DNA of 64,000 nt from assembly GCA_963853835.1 (NCBI GenBank), contig OY970830.1, positions 45,449,966-45,513,965 of the forward strand, read 5' to 3'. Shown one piece after another: positions 12,351 through 25,936 of this stretch; within the stretch, counting starts at the first letter, position 1, and each line of letters begins with the position of its first letter. This DNA comes from Calendula officinalis (taxonomy: Eukaryota > Streptophyta > Magnoliopsida > Asterales > Asteraceae). Position numbers and translations under genes: made by a program. The notes under the pieces are model-generated. The model was not told the DNA's origin and searched no databases. It was given only the letters and a program-made list of their open reading frames with translations.

Positions 12351-15300
12351 TAAGGCCGAAGAGGGATGTTCGGGCCGAAGTGGTGTTCGGGCCGAAGTGG
12401 GATGTTCGGGCCGAAGTGGTGTTCGGGCCGAAGTTCGGTGTTCGGGCCGAGGATGATGTTCGGGCCGAGGTTGAAGTTCGGGCCGAGGTCGGAGCTCGGG
12501 CCGAGGTTGAAGTTCGGGCCGAGGTTGAAGTTCGGGCCGAAAATGAAGTTCGGGCCGGGAACAGTGAAGAGTTCGGGCCGAACTTGTTATTGGCAATGAC
12601 GAACGAACCAGCTATTTTGGTTACTCGTGGGCGTGAAACGGACACCCGAGCTGAAAGTTATGAATGTTTTAGTATAGCACATTTTGTCACACAATCTTGG
12701 ATATTGAAGAGTTCGGGCCGAAGTGGGATGTTCGGGCCGAAGTGGTGTTCGGGCCGAAGTGGGATGTTCGGGCCGAAGTGGTGTTCGGGCCGAAGTGGTG
12801 TTCAGGCCGAAGTTCGGTGTTCGGGCCGAGGATGATGTTCGGGCCGAGGTTGAAGTTCGGGCCGAGGTCGGAGCTCGGGCCGAGGTTGAAGTTCGAGCCG
12901 AGGTTGAAGTTCGGGCCGGGAACAGTGAAGAGTTCGGGCTGAACTTGTTCTTGGCAGTGACGAACGAACCAGCTATTTTGGTTACTCGTGGGCGTGAAAC
13001 GGACACCCGAGCTGAAAGTTATGAATGTTTTAGTATAACACCTTTTGTCACACAATATTGGATATTGAAGAGTTCGGGCCGAAGAGGGATGTTCGGGCCG
13101 AAGTGGTATTCGGGCCGAAGTGGGATGTTCGGGCCGAAGTGGTGTTCGGGCCGAAGTGGTGTTCGGGCCGAAGTTCGGTGTTCGGGCCGAGGATGATGTT
13201 CGGGCCGAGGTTGAAGTTCGGGCCGAGGTTGGAGTTCGGGCCGAGGTTGCAGTTTGGGCCGAGGTTGAAGTTCCGGCCGATAATGAAGTTCGGGCCGGGA
13301 ACAGTGAAGAGTTCGGGCCGAACTTGTTCTTGGCAGTGACGAATGATCCAGCTATTTTGGTTACTCGTGGGCGTGAAACGGACACCCGAGCTGAAAGTTA
13401 TGAATGTTTTAGTATAGCACATTTTGTCACACAATCTTGGATATTGAAGAGTTCGGGCCGAAGAGGGATGTTCGGGCCGAAGTCGTGTTCGGGCCGAAGT
13501 GGGATGTTCGGGCCGAAGTGGTGTTCGGCCCGAAGTTCGGTGTTCGGGCCGAGGATGATGTTCGGGCCGAGGTTGAAGTTCGGGCCGAGGTCGGAGTTCG
13601 GGCCGAGGTTGAAGTTCGGGCCGAGGTTGAAGTTCGGGCCGAAAATGAAGTTCGGGCCGGGAACAGTGAAGAGTTCGGGCCGGGAACAGTGAAGAGTTCG
13701 GGCCGAACTTGTTCTTGGCAGTGACGAACGAACCAACTATTTTGGTTACTCGTGGGCGTGAAACGGACACCCGAGCTGAAAGTTATGAATGTTTTAGTAT
13801 AGCACCTTTTGTCACACAATCTTGGATATTGAAGAGTTCGGGCCGAAGAGGGATGTTCGGGCCGAAGTGGTGTTCGGGCCGAAGTGGTGTTCGGGCCGAA
13901 GTGGTGTTCGGGCCGAAGTTCGGTGTTCGGGCCGAGGATGATGTTCGGGCCGAGGTTGAAGTTCGGGTCGAGGTCGGAGTTCGGGCCGAGGTTGAAGTTC
14001 GGGCCGAGGTTGAAGTTCGGGCCGAAAATGAAGTTCGGGCCGGGAACAGTGAAGAGTTCGGGCCGAACTTGTTCTTGGCAGTGACGAACGAACCAGCTAT
14101 TTTGGTTACTCGTGGGCGTGAAACGGACACCCGAGCTGAAAGTTATGAATGTTTTAGTATAGCACCTTTTGTCACACAATCTTGGATATTGAAGAGTTCG
14201 GGCCGAAGAGGGATGTTCGGGCCGAAGTGGGATGTTCGGGCCGAAGTGGTGTTCGGGCCGAAGTTCGGTGTTCGGGCCGAGGATGATGTTCGGGCCAAGG
14301 TTGAAGTTCGGGCCGTGGTCGGAGTTCGGGCCGAGGTTGAAGTTCGGGCCGAGCTTGAAGTTCGGGCCGAAAATGAAGTTCGGGCCGGGAACAGTGAAGA
14401 GTTCGGGCCGAACTTGTTCTTGGCAGTGACGAACGAACCAACTATTTTGGTTACTCGTGGGCGTGAAACGGACACCCGAGCTGAAAGTTATGAATGTTTT
14501 AGTATAGCACCTTTTGTCACACAATCTTGGATATTGAAGAGTTCGGGCCGAAGAGGGATGTTCGGGCCGAAGTGGTGTTCGGGCCGAAGTGGGATGTTCG
14601 GACCGAAGTGGTGTTCGGGCCGAAGTTCGGTGTTCGGGCCGAGGATGATGTTCGGGCCGAGGTTGAAGTTCGTGCCGAGGTCGGAGTTCGGGCCGAGGTT
14701 GAAGTTCGGGCCGAAAATGAAGTTCGGGCCAAAAATGAAGACCGGGGCGGGAACAGTGAAGAGTTCGGGCCGAACTTGTTCTTGGCATTGACGAACGAAC
14801 CAGCTATTTTGGTTACTCGTGGGCGTGAAACGGACACCCGAGCTGAAAGTTATGAATGTTTTAGTATAGCACCTTTTGTCACACAATCTTGGATATTGAA
14901 GAGGTCCGGCCGAAGAGGGATGTTCGGGCCGAAGTGGTGTTCGGGCCGAAGTGGGATGTTCGGGCCGAAGTGGTGTTCGGGCCGAAGTGGTGTTCGTGCC
15001 GAAGTTCGGTGTTCGGGCCGAGGATGATGTTAGGGCCGAGGTTGAAGTTCGGGCCGAGGTCGGAGTTCGGGCCGAGGTCGGAGTTCGGGCCGAGGTTGAA
15101 GTTCGGGCCGAAAATGTAGTTCGGGACGGGAACGGTGAAGAGTTCGGGCCGAACTTGTTCTTGGCGGTAACGAACGAACCAGCTATTTTGGTTACTCGTG
15201 GGCGTGAAACGGACACCCGAGCTGAAGGTTATGAATGTTTTAGTATAGCACCTTTTGTCACACAATCTTGGATATTGAAGAGTTCGGGCCGAAGAGGGAT

Positions 15301-16025
15301 GTTCGGGCCGAAGTGGTGTTCGGGCTGAAGTGGGATGTTCGGGCCGAAGTGGTGTTCGGGCCGAAGTGGTGTTCGGGCCGAAGTTCGGTGTTCGGGCCGA
15401 GGATGATGTTCGGGCCGAGGTTGAAGTTCGGGCCGAGGTCGGAGTTCGGGCCAAGGTTGAAGTTCGGGCCGAGGTTGAAGTTCGGGCCAAAAATGAAGTC
15501 CGGGCCGGGAACAGTGAAGAGTTCGGGCCGAACTTGTTCTTGGCAGTGACGAACGAACCAGCTATTTTGGTTACTCGTGGGCGTGAAACGGACACCCGAG
15601 CTGAAAGTTATGAATGTTTTAGTATAGCACCTTTTGTCACACAATCTTGGATATTGAAGAGTTCGGGCCGAAGAGGGATGTTCAGGGCGAAGTGGTGTTC
15701 GGGCCGAAGTGGGATGTTCGGGCCGAAGTGGTGTTCGGGCCGAAGTTCGGTGTTCGGGCCGAGGATGATGTTCGGGCCGAGGTTGAAGTTCGGGCCGAGG
15801 TCGGAGTTCGGGCCGAGGTTGAAGTTCGGGCCGAGGTTGAAGTTCGGGCCGAATATTAAGTTCGGGCCGGGAACAGTGAAGAGTTCGGGCCGAACTTGTT
15901 CTTGGCAGTGACGAACGAACCAACTATTTTGGTTACTCGTGGGCGTGAAACGGACACCCGAGCTGAAAGTTATGAATGTTTTAGTATAGCACCTTTTGTC
16001 ACACAATCTTGGATATTGAAGAGTT
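12351..16025 (+). repeat. 3.67-kb higher-order unit, second copy
   Basis: Second member of the head-to-tail pair described at 8700-12350. It carries the same series of private variants in the same order. It ends in the monomer with the GTTAAGGCCGAAGAG variant (about 16023), also present at about 12349, and then joins the 9.7-kb segment copy at 16229. Confidence 0.78.
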
Positions 16026-16228
16026 AAGGCCGAAGAGAGATGTTCGGGCCGAAGTGGTGTTCGGGCCGAAGTGGGATGTTCGGGCCGAAGTGGTGTTCAG
16101 GCCGAAGTGGTGTTCGGGCCGAAGTTCGGTGTTCGGGCCGAGGATGATGTTCGGGCCGAGGTTGGAGTTCGGGCCCAGGTTGGAGTTCGGGCCCAGGTTG
16201 AAGTTCGGGCCGAGGTTGAAGTTCGGGC

Positions 16229-19200
16229 CGAAAATGAATTTCGGGCCGGGAACAGTGAAGAGTTCGGGCCGAACTTGTTCTTGGCAGTGACGAACGAACC
16301 AGCAATTTTGGTTACTCGTGGGCGTGAAACGGACACCCGAGCTGAAAGTTATGAATGTTTTAGTATAGCACCTTTTGTCACACAATCTTGGATACTGAAG
16401 AGTTCGGGCCGAAGACGGATGTTCGGGCCGAAGTGGTGTTCGGGCCGAAGTGGGATGTTCGGGCCGAAGTGGTGTTCGGGCCGAAGTGGTGTTCGGGCCG
16501 AAGTGGTGTTCGGGCCGAAGTTCGGTGTTCGGGCCGAGGATGATGTTCGGGCCGAGGTTGAAGTTCGGGCCGAGGTCGGAGTTCGGGCCGAGGTTGAAGT
16601 TCGGGCCGAGGTTGAAGTTCGGGCCGAAAATGAAGTTCGGGTCGGGAACAGTGAAGAGTTCGGGCCGAACTTGTTCTTGGTAGTGACGAACGAACCAGCT
16701 ATTTTGGTTACTCGTGGGCGTGAAACGGACATCCGAGCTAAAAGTTATTAATGTTTTAGTATAGCACCTTTTGTCACACAATCTTAGATATTGAAGAGTT
16801 CGGGCCGAAGAGGGATGTTCGGGCCGAAGTGGTGTTCGGCCCGAAGTGGGATGTTCGGGCCGAAGTGGTGTTCGGGCCGAAGTTCGGTGTTCGCCCCGAG
16901 GATGATGTTCGGGTCGAGGTTGAAGTTCGTGCCGAGGTCGGAGTTCGGGCCGAGGTTGAAGTTCGGGCCGAGGTTGAAGTTCGGGCCGGGAACAGTGAAG
17001 AGTTCGGGCCGAACTTGTTCTTGGCAGTGACAAACGAACCAGCTATTTTGGTTACTCGTGGGCGTGAAACGGACACCCGAGCTGAAAGTTATGAATGTTT
17101 TAGTATAGCACCTTTTGTCACACAATCTTGGATATTGAAGAGTTCGGGCCGAAGAGGGATGTTCGGGGCGAAGTGGTGTTCGGGCCGAAGTGGGATGTTC
17201 GGGCCGAAGTGGTGTTCGGGCCGAAGTGGTGTTCGGGCCGAAGTTCGGTGTTCGGGCCGAGGATGATGTTCGGGCCGAGGTTGTAGTTCGGGCCGAGGTC
17301 GGAGTTCGGGCCGAGGTTGAAGTTCGGGCCGAGGTTGAAGTTCGGGCCGAAAATTAAGTTCGGGTCGGGAACAATGAAGAGTTCGGGCCGAACTTGTTCT
17401 TGGCAGTGACGAACGAACCAACTATTTTGGTTACTCGTGGGCGTGAAACGGACACCCGAGCTGAAAGCTATGAATGTTTTAGTATAGCACCTTTTGTCAC
17501 ACAATCTTGGATATTGAAGAGTTCGGGCCGAAGAGGGATGTTCGGGCCGAAGTGGTGTTCGGGCCGAAGTGGGATGTTCGGGCCGAAGTCGTGTTCGGGC
17601 CGAAGTGGGATGTTCGGGCCGAAGTGGTGTTCGGGCCGAAGTTCGGTGTTCGGGCCGAGGATGATGTTCGGGTCGAGGTTGAAGTTCGGACCGAGGTCGG
17701 AGTTCGGGCCGAGGTTGAAGTTCGGGCCGAGGTTGAAGTTCGGGCCGAAAATGAAGTTCGGGCCGGGAACAGTGAAGAGTTCGGGCCGAACTTGTTCTTG
17801 GCAGTGACGAACGAACCAACTATTTTGGTTACTCGTGGGCGTGAAACGGACACCCGAGCTGAAAGTTATGAATGTTTTAGTATAGCACCTTTTGTCACAC
17901 AATCTTGGATATTGAAGAGTTCGGGCCGAAGAGGGATGTTCGGGCCGAAGTGGTGTTCGGCCCGAAGTGGGATGTTCGGGCCGAAGTGGTGTTCGGGCCG
18001 AAGTGGTGTTCGGGCCGAAGTTCGGTGTTCGGGCCGAGGATGATGTTCGGGTCAAGGTTGAAGTTCGTGCCGAGGTCGGAGTTCGGGCCGAGGTTGAAGT
18101 TCGGGCCGAGGTTGAGGTTCGGGCAGGGAACAGTGAAGAGTTCGGGCCGAACTTGTTCTTGGCAGTGACGAACGAACCAGCTATTTTGGTTACTCATGGG
18201 CGTGAAACGGACACCCGAGCTGAAAGTTATGAATGTTTTAGTATAGCACCTTTTGTCACACAATCTTGGATATTGAAGTGTTCGGGCCGAAGAGGGATGT
18301 TCAGGGCGAAGTGGTGTTCGGGCCGAAGTGGGATGTTCGGGCCGAAGTGGTGTTCGGGCCGAAGTTCGGTGTTCGGGCCGAGGATGATGTTCGAGCCGAG
18401 GTTGAAGTTCGGGCCGAGGTCGGAGTTCGGGCCGAGGTTGAAGTTCGGGCCGAGGTTGAAGTTCGGGCCGAATATTAAGTTCGGGCCGGGAACAGTGAAG
18501 AGTTCGGGCCGAACTTGTTCTTGGCAGTGACGAACGAACCAGCTATTTTGGTTACTCGTGGGCGTGAAACGGACACCCGAGCTGAAAGTTATGAATGTTG
18601 TAGTATAGCACCTTTTGTCACACAATCTTGGATATTGAAGAGTTCGGGCCGAAGAGGGATGTTCGGGCCGAAGTGGTGTTCGGGCCGAAGTGGGATGTTC
18701 GGGCCGAAGTGGTGTTCGGGCCGAAGTGGTATTCGGGCCGAAGTTCGGTGTTCGGGCCGAGGATGATGTTCGGGCCGAGGTTGAAGTTCGGGCCGAGGTC
18801 GGAGTTCGGGCCGAGGTTGAAGTTCGGGCCGAGGTTGAAGTTCCGGCCGAAAATGAAGTTCGGGCCGGGAACAGTGAAGAGTTCGGGCCGAACTTGTTAT
18901 TGGCAATGACGAACGAACCAGCTATTTTGGTTACTCGTGGGCGTGAAACGGAAACCCGAGCTGAAAGTTATGAATGTTTTAGTATAGCACCTTTTGTCAC
19001 ACAATCTTGGATATTGAAGAGTTAAGGCCGAAGAGGGATGTTCGGGCCGAAGTGGTGTTCGGGCCGAAGTGGGATGTTCGGGCCGAAGTGGTGTTCAGGC
19101 CGAAGTGGTGTTCGGGCCGAAGTTCGGTGTTCGGGCCGAGGATGATGTTCGGGCCGAGGTTGGAGTTCGGGCCCAGGTTGGAGTTCGGGCCCAGGTTGAA

Positions 19201-22200
19201 GTTCGGGCCGAAAATGAATTTCGGGCCGGAACAGTGAAGAGTTCGGGCCGAACTTGTTCTTGGCCGTGACGAACGAACCAGCAATTTTGGTTACTCGTGG
19301 GCGTGAAACGGACACCCGAGCTGAAAGTTATGAATGTTTTAGTATAGCACCTTTTGTCACACAATCTTTGATATTGAAGAGTTCGGGTCGAAGACGGATG
19401 TTCGGGCCGAAGTGGTGTTCGGGCCGAAGTGGGATGTTCGGGCCGAAGTGGTGTTCGGGCCGAAGTGGTGTTCGGGCCGAAGTTCGGTGTTCGGGCCGAG
19501 GATGATGTTCGGGCCGAGGTTAAAGTTCGGGCCGAGGTCGGAGTTCGGGCCGAGGTTGAAGTTCGGGCCGAGGTTGAAGTTCGGGCCGAAAATGAAGTTC
19601 GGATCCGGAACAGTGAAGAGTTTGGGCCGAACTTGTTCTTGGCAGTGACGAACGAACCAGCTATTTTGGTTACTCGTGGGCGTGAAACGGACATCCGAGC
19701 TGAAAGTTATTAATGTTTTAGTATAGCACCTTTTGTCACACAATCTTAGATATTGAAGAGTTCGGGCCGAAGAGGGATGTTCGGGCCGAAGTGGTGTTCG
19801 GCCCGAAGTGGGATGTTCGGGCCGAAGTGGTGTTCGGGCCGAAGTTCGGTGTTCGCCCCGAGGATGATGTTCGGGTCGAGGTTGAAGTTCGTGCCGAGGT
19901 CGGAGTTCGGGCCGAGGTTGAAGTTCGGGCCGAGGTTGAAGTTCGGGCCGGGAACAGTGAAGAGTTCGGGCCGAACTTGTTCTTGGCAGTGACAAACGAA
20001 CCAGCTATTTTGGTTACTCGTGGGCGTGAAACGGACACCCGAGCTGAAAGTTATGAATGTTTTAGTATAACACCTTTTGTCACACAATCTTGGATATTGA
20101 AGAGTTCGGGCCGAAGAGGGATGTTCGGGGCGAGGTGGTGTTCGGGCCGAAGTGGGATGTTCGGGCCGAAGTGGTGTTCGGGCCGAAGTTCGGTGTTCGG
20201 GCCGAGGATGATGTTCGGGCCGAGGTTGTAGTTCGGGCCGAGGTCGGAGTTCGGGCCGAGGTTGAAGTTCGGGCCGAGGTTGAAGTTCGGGCCGAAAATT
20301 AAGTTCGGGTCGGGAACAGTGAAGAGTTCGGGCCGAACTTGTTCTTGGCAGTGACGAACGAACCAACTATTTTGGTTACTCGTGGGCGTGAAACGGACAC
20401 CCGAGCTGAAAGCTATGAATGTTTTAGTATAGCACCTTTTGTCACACAATCTTGGATATTGAAGAGTTCGGGCCGAAGAGGGATGTTCGGGCCGAAGTGG
20501 TGTTCGGGCCGAAGTGGGATGTTCGGGCCGAAGTCGTGTTCGGGCCGAAGTGGGATGTTCGGGCCGAAGTGGTATTCGGGCCGAAGTTCGGTGTTCGGGC
20601 CGAGGATGATGTTCGGGCCGAGGTTGAAGTTCGGACCGAGGTCGGAGTTCGGGCCGAGGTTGAAGTTCGGGCCGAGGTTGAAGTTCGGGCCGGGAACAGT
20701 GAAGAGTTCGGGCCGAACTTGTTCTTGGCAGTGACGAACGAACCAACTATTTTGGTTACTCGTGGGCGTGAAACGGACACCCGAGCTGAAAGTTATGAAT
20801 GTTTTAGTATAGCACCTTTTGTCACACAATCTTGGATATTGAAGAGTTCGGGCCGAAGAGCGATGTTCGGGCCGAAGTGGTGTTCGGCCCGAAGTGGGAT
20901 GTTCGGGCCGAAGTGGTGTTCGGGCCGAATTGGTGTTTGGGCCGAAGTTCGGTGTTCGGGCCGAGGATGATGTTCGGGTCGAGGTTGAATTTCGTGCCGA
21001 GGTCGGAGTTCGGGCCGAGGTTGAAGTTCGGGCCGAGGTTGAAGTTCGGGCAGGGAACAGTGAAGAGTTCGGGCCGAACTTGTTCTTGGCAGTGACGAAC
21101 GAACCAGCTATTTTGGTTACTCATGGGCGTGAAACGGACACCCGAGCTGAAAGTTATGAATGTTTTAGTATAGCACCTTTTGTCACACAATCTTGATATT
21201 GAAGAGTTCGGGCCGAAGAGGGATGTTCAGGGCGAAGTGGTGTTCGGGCCGAAGTAGGATGTTCGGGCCGAAGTGGTGTTCGGGCCGAAGTTCGGTGTTC
21301 GGGCCGAGGATGATGTTCGGGCCGAGGTTGAAGTTCGGGCCGAGGTCGGAGTTCGGGCCGAGGTTGAAGTTCGGGCCGAGGTTGAAGTTCGGGCCGAATA
21401 TTAAGTTCGGGCCGGGAACAGTGAAGAGTTCGGGCCGAACTTGTTCTTGGCAGTGACGAACGAACCAGCTATTTTGGAAACTCGTGGGCGTGAAATGGAC
21501 ACCCGAGCTGAAAGTTATGAATGTTTTAGTATAGCACCTTTTGTCACACAATCTTGGATATTGAAGAGTTCGGGCCGAAGAGGGATGTTCGGGCCGAAGT
21601 GGTGTTCGGGCCGAAGTGGGATGTTCGGGCCGAAGTGGTGTTCGGGCCGAAGTGGTGTTCAGGCCGAAGTTCGGTGTTCGGGCCGAGGATGATGTTCGGG
21701 CCGAGGTTGAAGTTCGGGCCGAGGTCGGAGCTCGGGCCGAGGTTGAAGTTCGGGCCGAGGTTGAAGTTCGGGCCGAAAATGAAGTTCGGGCCGGGAACAG
21801 TGAAGAGTTCGGGCCGAACTTGTTATTGGCAATGACGAACGAACCAGCTATTTTGGTTACTCGTGGGCGTGAAACGGACACCCGAGCTGAAAGTTATGAA
21901 TGTTTTAGTATAGCACCTTTTGTCACACAATCTTGGATATTGAAGAGTTCGGGCCGAAGTGGGATGTTCGGGCCGAAGTGGTGTTCGGGCCGAAGTGGGA
22001 TGTTCGGGCCGAAGTGGTGTTCGGGCTGAAGTGGTGTTCGGGCCGAAGTTCGGTGTTCGGGCCAAGGATGATCTTCGGGCCGAGGTTAAAGTTCGGGCCG
22101 AGGTCGGAGTTCGGGCCGAGGTTGAAGTTCGGGCCGAAAATGAAGTTCGGGCCGGGAACAGTGAAGAGTTCGGGCCGAACTTGTTCTTGGCAGTGACGAA

Positions 22201-25200
22201 CGAACCAGCTATTTTGGTTACTCGTGGGCGTGAAACGGACACCCGAGCTGAAAGTTATGAATGTTTTAGTATAACACCTTTTGTCACACAATATTGGATA
22301 TTGAAGAGTTCGGGCCGAAGAGGGATGTTCGGGCCGAAGTGGTATTCGGGCCGAAGTGGGATGTTCGGGCCGAAGTGGTGTTCGGGTCGAAGTGGTGTTC
22401 GGGCCGAAGTTCGGTGTTCGGGCCGAGGATGATGTTCGGGCCGAGGTTGAAGTTCGGGCCGAGGTTGGAGTTCGGGCCGAGGTTGCAGTTTGGGCCGAGG
22501 TTGAAGTTGCGGCCGACAATGAAGTTCGGGCCGAAAATGAAGTTCGGGCCAGGAACAGTGAAGAGTTCGGGCCGAACTTGTTCTTGGCAGTGACGAATGA
22601 TCCAGCTATTTTGGTTACTCGTGGGCGTGAAACGGACACCCGAGCTGAAAGTTATGAATGTTTTAGTATAGCACCTTTTGTCACACAATCTTGGATATTG
22701 AAGAGTTCGGGCCGAAGAGGGATGTTCGGGCCGAAGTGGTGTTCGGGCCGAAGTGGGATGTTCTGGCCGAAGTGGTATTCGGGCCGAAATGGTGTTCGGG
22801 CCGAAGATCGGTGTTCGGGGATGATGTTTGGGCCGAGGTTGAAGTTCGGGCCGAGGTCGGAGTTCGGGCCGAGGTTGAAGTTCGGGCCGAGGTTGAAGTT
22901 CGGGCCGAAAATGTAGTTCGGGCCGGGAACAGTGAAGAGTTCGGGCCGAACTTGTTCTTGGCAGTGACGAACGAACCAGCTATTTTGGTTACTCGTGGGC
23001 GTGAAACGGACACCCGAGCTGAAAGTTATGAATGTTTTAGTATAGCACCTTTTGTCACACAATCTTGGATATTGAAGAGTTCGGGCCGAAGAGGGATGTT
23101 CGGGCGAAGTGGTGTTCGGGCCGAAGTGGGATGTTCGGGCCGAAGTGGTGTTTGGGTCGAAATGGTGTTCGGGCCGAAGTTCGGTGTTCGGGCCGAGGAT
23201 GATGTTCGGGCCGAGGTTGAAGTTCGGGCCGAGGTCGGAGTTCGGGCCGAGGTTGAAGTTCGGGCCGAGGTTGAAGTTCGGGCCGAAAATGAAGTTCGGG
23301 TCCGGAACAGTGAAGAGTTTGGGCCGAACTTGTTCTTGGCAGTGACGAACGAACCAGCTATTTTGGTTACTCGTGGGCGTGAAACGGACATCCGAGCTGA
23401 AAGTTATTAATGTTTTAGTATAGCACCTTTTGTCACACATTCTTAGATATTGAAGAGTTCGGGCCGAAGAGGGATGTTCGGGCCGAAGTGGTGTTCGGCC
23501 CGAAGTGGGATGTTCGGGCCGAAGTGGTGTTCGGGCCGAAGTTCGGTGTTCGCCCCGAGGATGATGTTCGGGTCGAGGTTGAAGTTCGTGCCGAGGTCGG
23601 AGTTCGGGCCGAGGTTGAAGTTCGGGCCGGGAACAGTGAAGAGTTCGGGCCGAACTTGTTCTTGGCAGTGACAAACGAACCAGCTATTTTGGTTACTCGT
23701 GGGCGTGAAACGGACACCCGAGCTGAAAGTTATGAATGTTTTAGTATAGCACCTTTTGTCACACAATCTTGGATATTGAAGAGTTCGGGCCGAAGAGGGA
23801 TGTTCGGGGCGAGGTGGTGTTTTCGGGCCGAAGTGGGATGTTCGGGCCGAAGTGGTGTTCGGGCCGAAGTGGTGTTCGGGCCGAAGTTCGGTGTTCGGGC
23901 CGAGGATGATGTTCGGGCCGAGGTTGTAGTTCGGGCCGAGGTCGGAGTTCGGGCCGAGGTTGAAGTTCGGGCCGAGGTTGAAGTTCGGGCCGAAAATTAA
24001 GTTCGGGTCGGGAACAGTGAAGAGTTCGGGCCGAACTTGTTCTTGGCAGTGACGAACGAACCAACTATTTTGGTTACTCGTGGGCGTGAAACGGACACCC
24101 GAGCTGAAAGCTATGAATGTTTTAGTATAGCACCTTTTGTCACACAATCTTGGATATTGAAGAGTTCGGGCCGAAGAGGGATGTTCGGGCCGAAGTGGTG
24201 TTCGGGCCGAAGTGGGATGTTCGGGCCGAAGTCGTGTTCGGGCCGAAGTGGGATGTTCGGGCCGAAGTGGTGTTCGGGCCGAAGTTCGGTGTTCGGGCCG
24301 AGGATGATGTTCGGGCCGAGGTTGAAGTTCGGACCGAGGTCGGAGTTCGGGCCGAGGTTGAAGTTCGGGCCGAAAATGAAGTTCGGGCCGGGAACAGTGA
24401 AGAGTTCGGGCCGAACTTGTTCTTGGCAGTGACGAACGAACCAACTATTTTGGTTACTCGTGGGCGTGAAACGGACACCCGAGCTGAAAGTTATGAATGT
24501 TTTAGTATAACACCTTTTGTCACACAATCTTGGATATTGAAGAGTTCGGCCCGAAGTGGGATGTTCGGGCCGAAGTGGTGTTCGGGCCGAATTGGTGTTC
24601 GGGCCGAGGATGATGTTCGGGTCGAGGTTGAAGTTCGTGCCGAGGTCGGAGTTCGGGCCGAGGTTGAAGTTCGGGCCGAGGTTGAAGTTCGGGCAGGGAA
24701 CAGTGAAGAGTTCGGGCCGAACTTGTTCTTGGCAGTGACGAACGAACCAGCTATTTTGGTTACTCATGGGCGTGAAACGGACACCCGAGCTGAAAGTTAT
24801 GAATGTTTTAGTATAGCACCTTTTGTCACACAATCTTGATATTGAAGAGTTCGGGCCGAAGAGGGATGTTCAGGGCGAAGTGGTGTTCGGGCCGAAGTGG
24901 GATGTTCGGGCCGAAGTGGTGTTCGGGCCGAAGTTCGGTGTTCGGGCCGAGGATGATGTTCGGGCCGAGGTTGAAGTTCGGGCCGAGGTCGGAGCTCGGG
25001 CCGAGGTTGAAGTTCGGGCCGAGGTTGAAGTTCGGGCCGAAAATGAAGTTCGGGCCGGGAACAGTGAAGAGTTCGGGCCGAACTTGTTATTGGCAATGAC
25101 GAACGAACCAGCTATTTTGGTTACTCGTGGGCGTGAAACGGACACCCGAGCTGAAAGTTATGAATGTTTTAGTATAGCACATTTTGTCACACAATCTTGG

Positions 25201-25926
25201 ATATTGAAGAGTTCGGGCCGAAGTGGGATGTTCGGGCCGAAGTGGTGTTCGGGCCGAAGTGGGATGTTCGGGCCGAAGTGGTGTTCGGGCCGAAGTGGTG
25301 TTCAGGCCGAAGTTCGGTGTTCGGGCCGAGGATGATGTTCGGGCCGAGGTTGAAGTTCGGGCCGAGGTCGGAGCTCGGGCCGAGGTTGAAGTTCGAGCCG
25401 AGGTTGAAGTTCGGGCCGGGAACAGTGAAGAGTTCGGGCTGAACTTGTTCTTGGCAGTGACGAACGAACCAGCTATTTTGGTTACTCGTGGGCGTGAAAC
25501 GGACACCCGAGCTGAAAGTTATGAATGTTTTAGTATAACACCTTTTGTCACACAATATTGGAGATTGAAGAGTTCGGGCCGAAGAGGGATGTTCGGGCCG
25601 AAGTGGTATTCGGGCCGAAGTGGGATGTTCGGGCCGAAGTGGTGTTCGGGCCGAAGTGGTGTTCGGGCCGAAGTTCGGTGTTCGGGCCGAGGATGATGTT
25701 CGGGCCGAGGTTGAAGTTCGGGCCGAGGTTGGAGTTCGGGCCGAGGTTGCAGTTTGGGCCGAGGTTGAAGTTCCGGCCGACAATGAAGTTCGGGCCGGGA
25801 ACAGTGAAGTGTTCGGGCCGAACTTGTTCTTGGCAGTGACGAATGATCCAGCTATTTTGGTTACTCGTGGGCGTGAAACGGACACCCGAGCTGAAAGTTA
25901 TGAATGTTTTAGTATAACACCTTTTG
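16229..25926 (+). repeat. 9.7-kb segment, second copy
   Basis: Colinear with 1-9735, differing mainly by single-subrepeat indels and scattered substitutions. At 25926 the colinearity breaks: the next monomer matches the one at about 8323/24540 rather than 9749. This is the start of a local 1426-bp duplication. High similarity over nearly 10 kb implies a recent event or an assembly duplication. Confidence 0.82.
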
Positions 25927-25936
25927 TCACACAATC
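24511..25936 (+). repeat. 1426-bp tandem duplication, first copy (second 25937-27362)
   Basis: Four successive monomers are repeated at offset 1426: landmarks at 24823, 25197 and 25558 recur at 26249, 26623 and 26984. The first copy carries a 19-bp subrepeat deletion near 24606 that the second lacks at about 26015. Copies of this sort are expected from unequal exchange within a satellite. Confidence 0.75.
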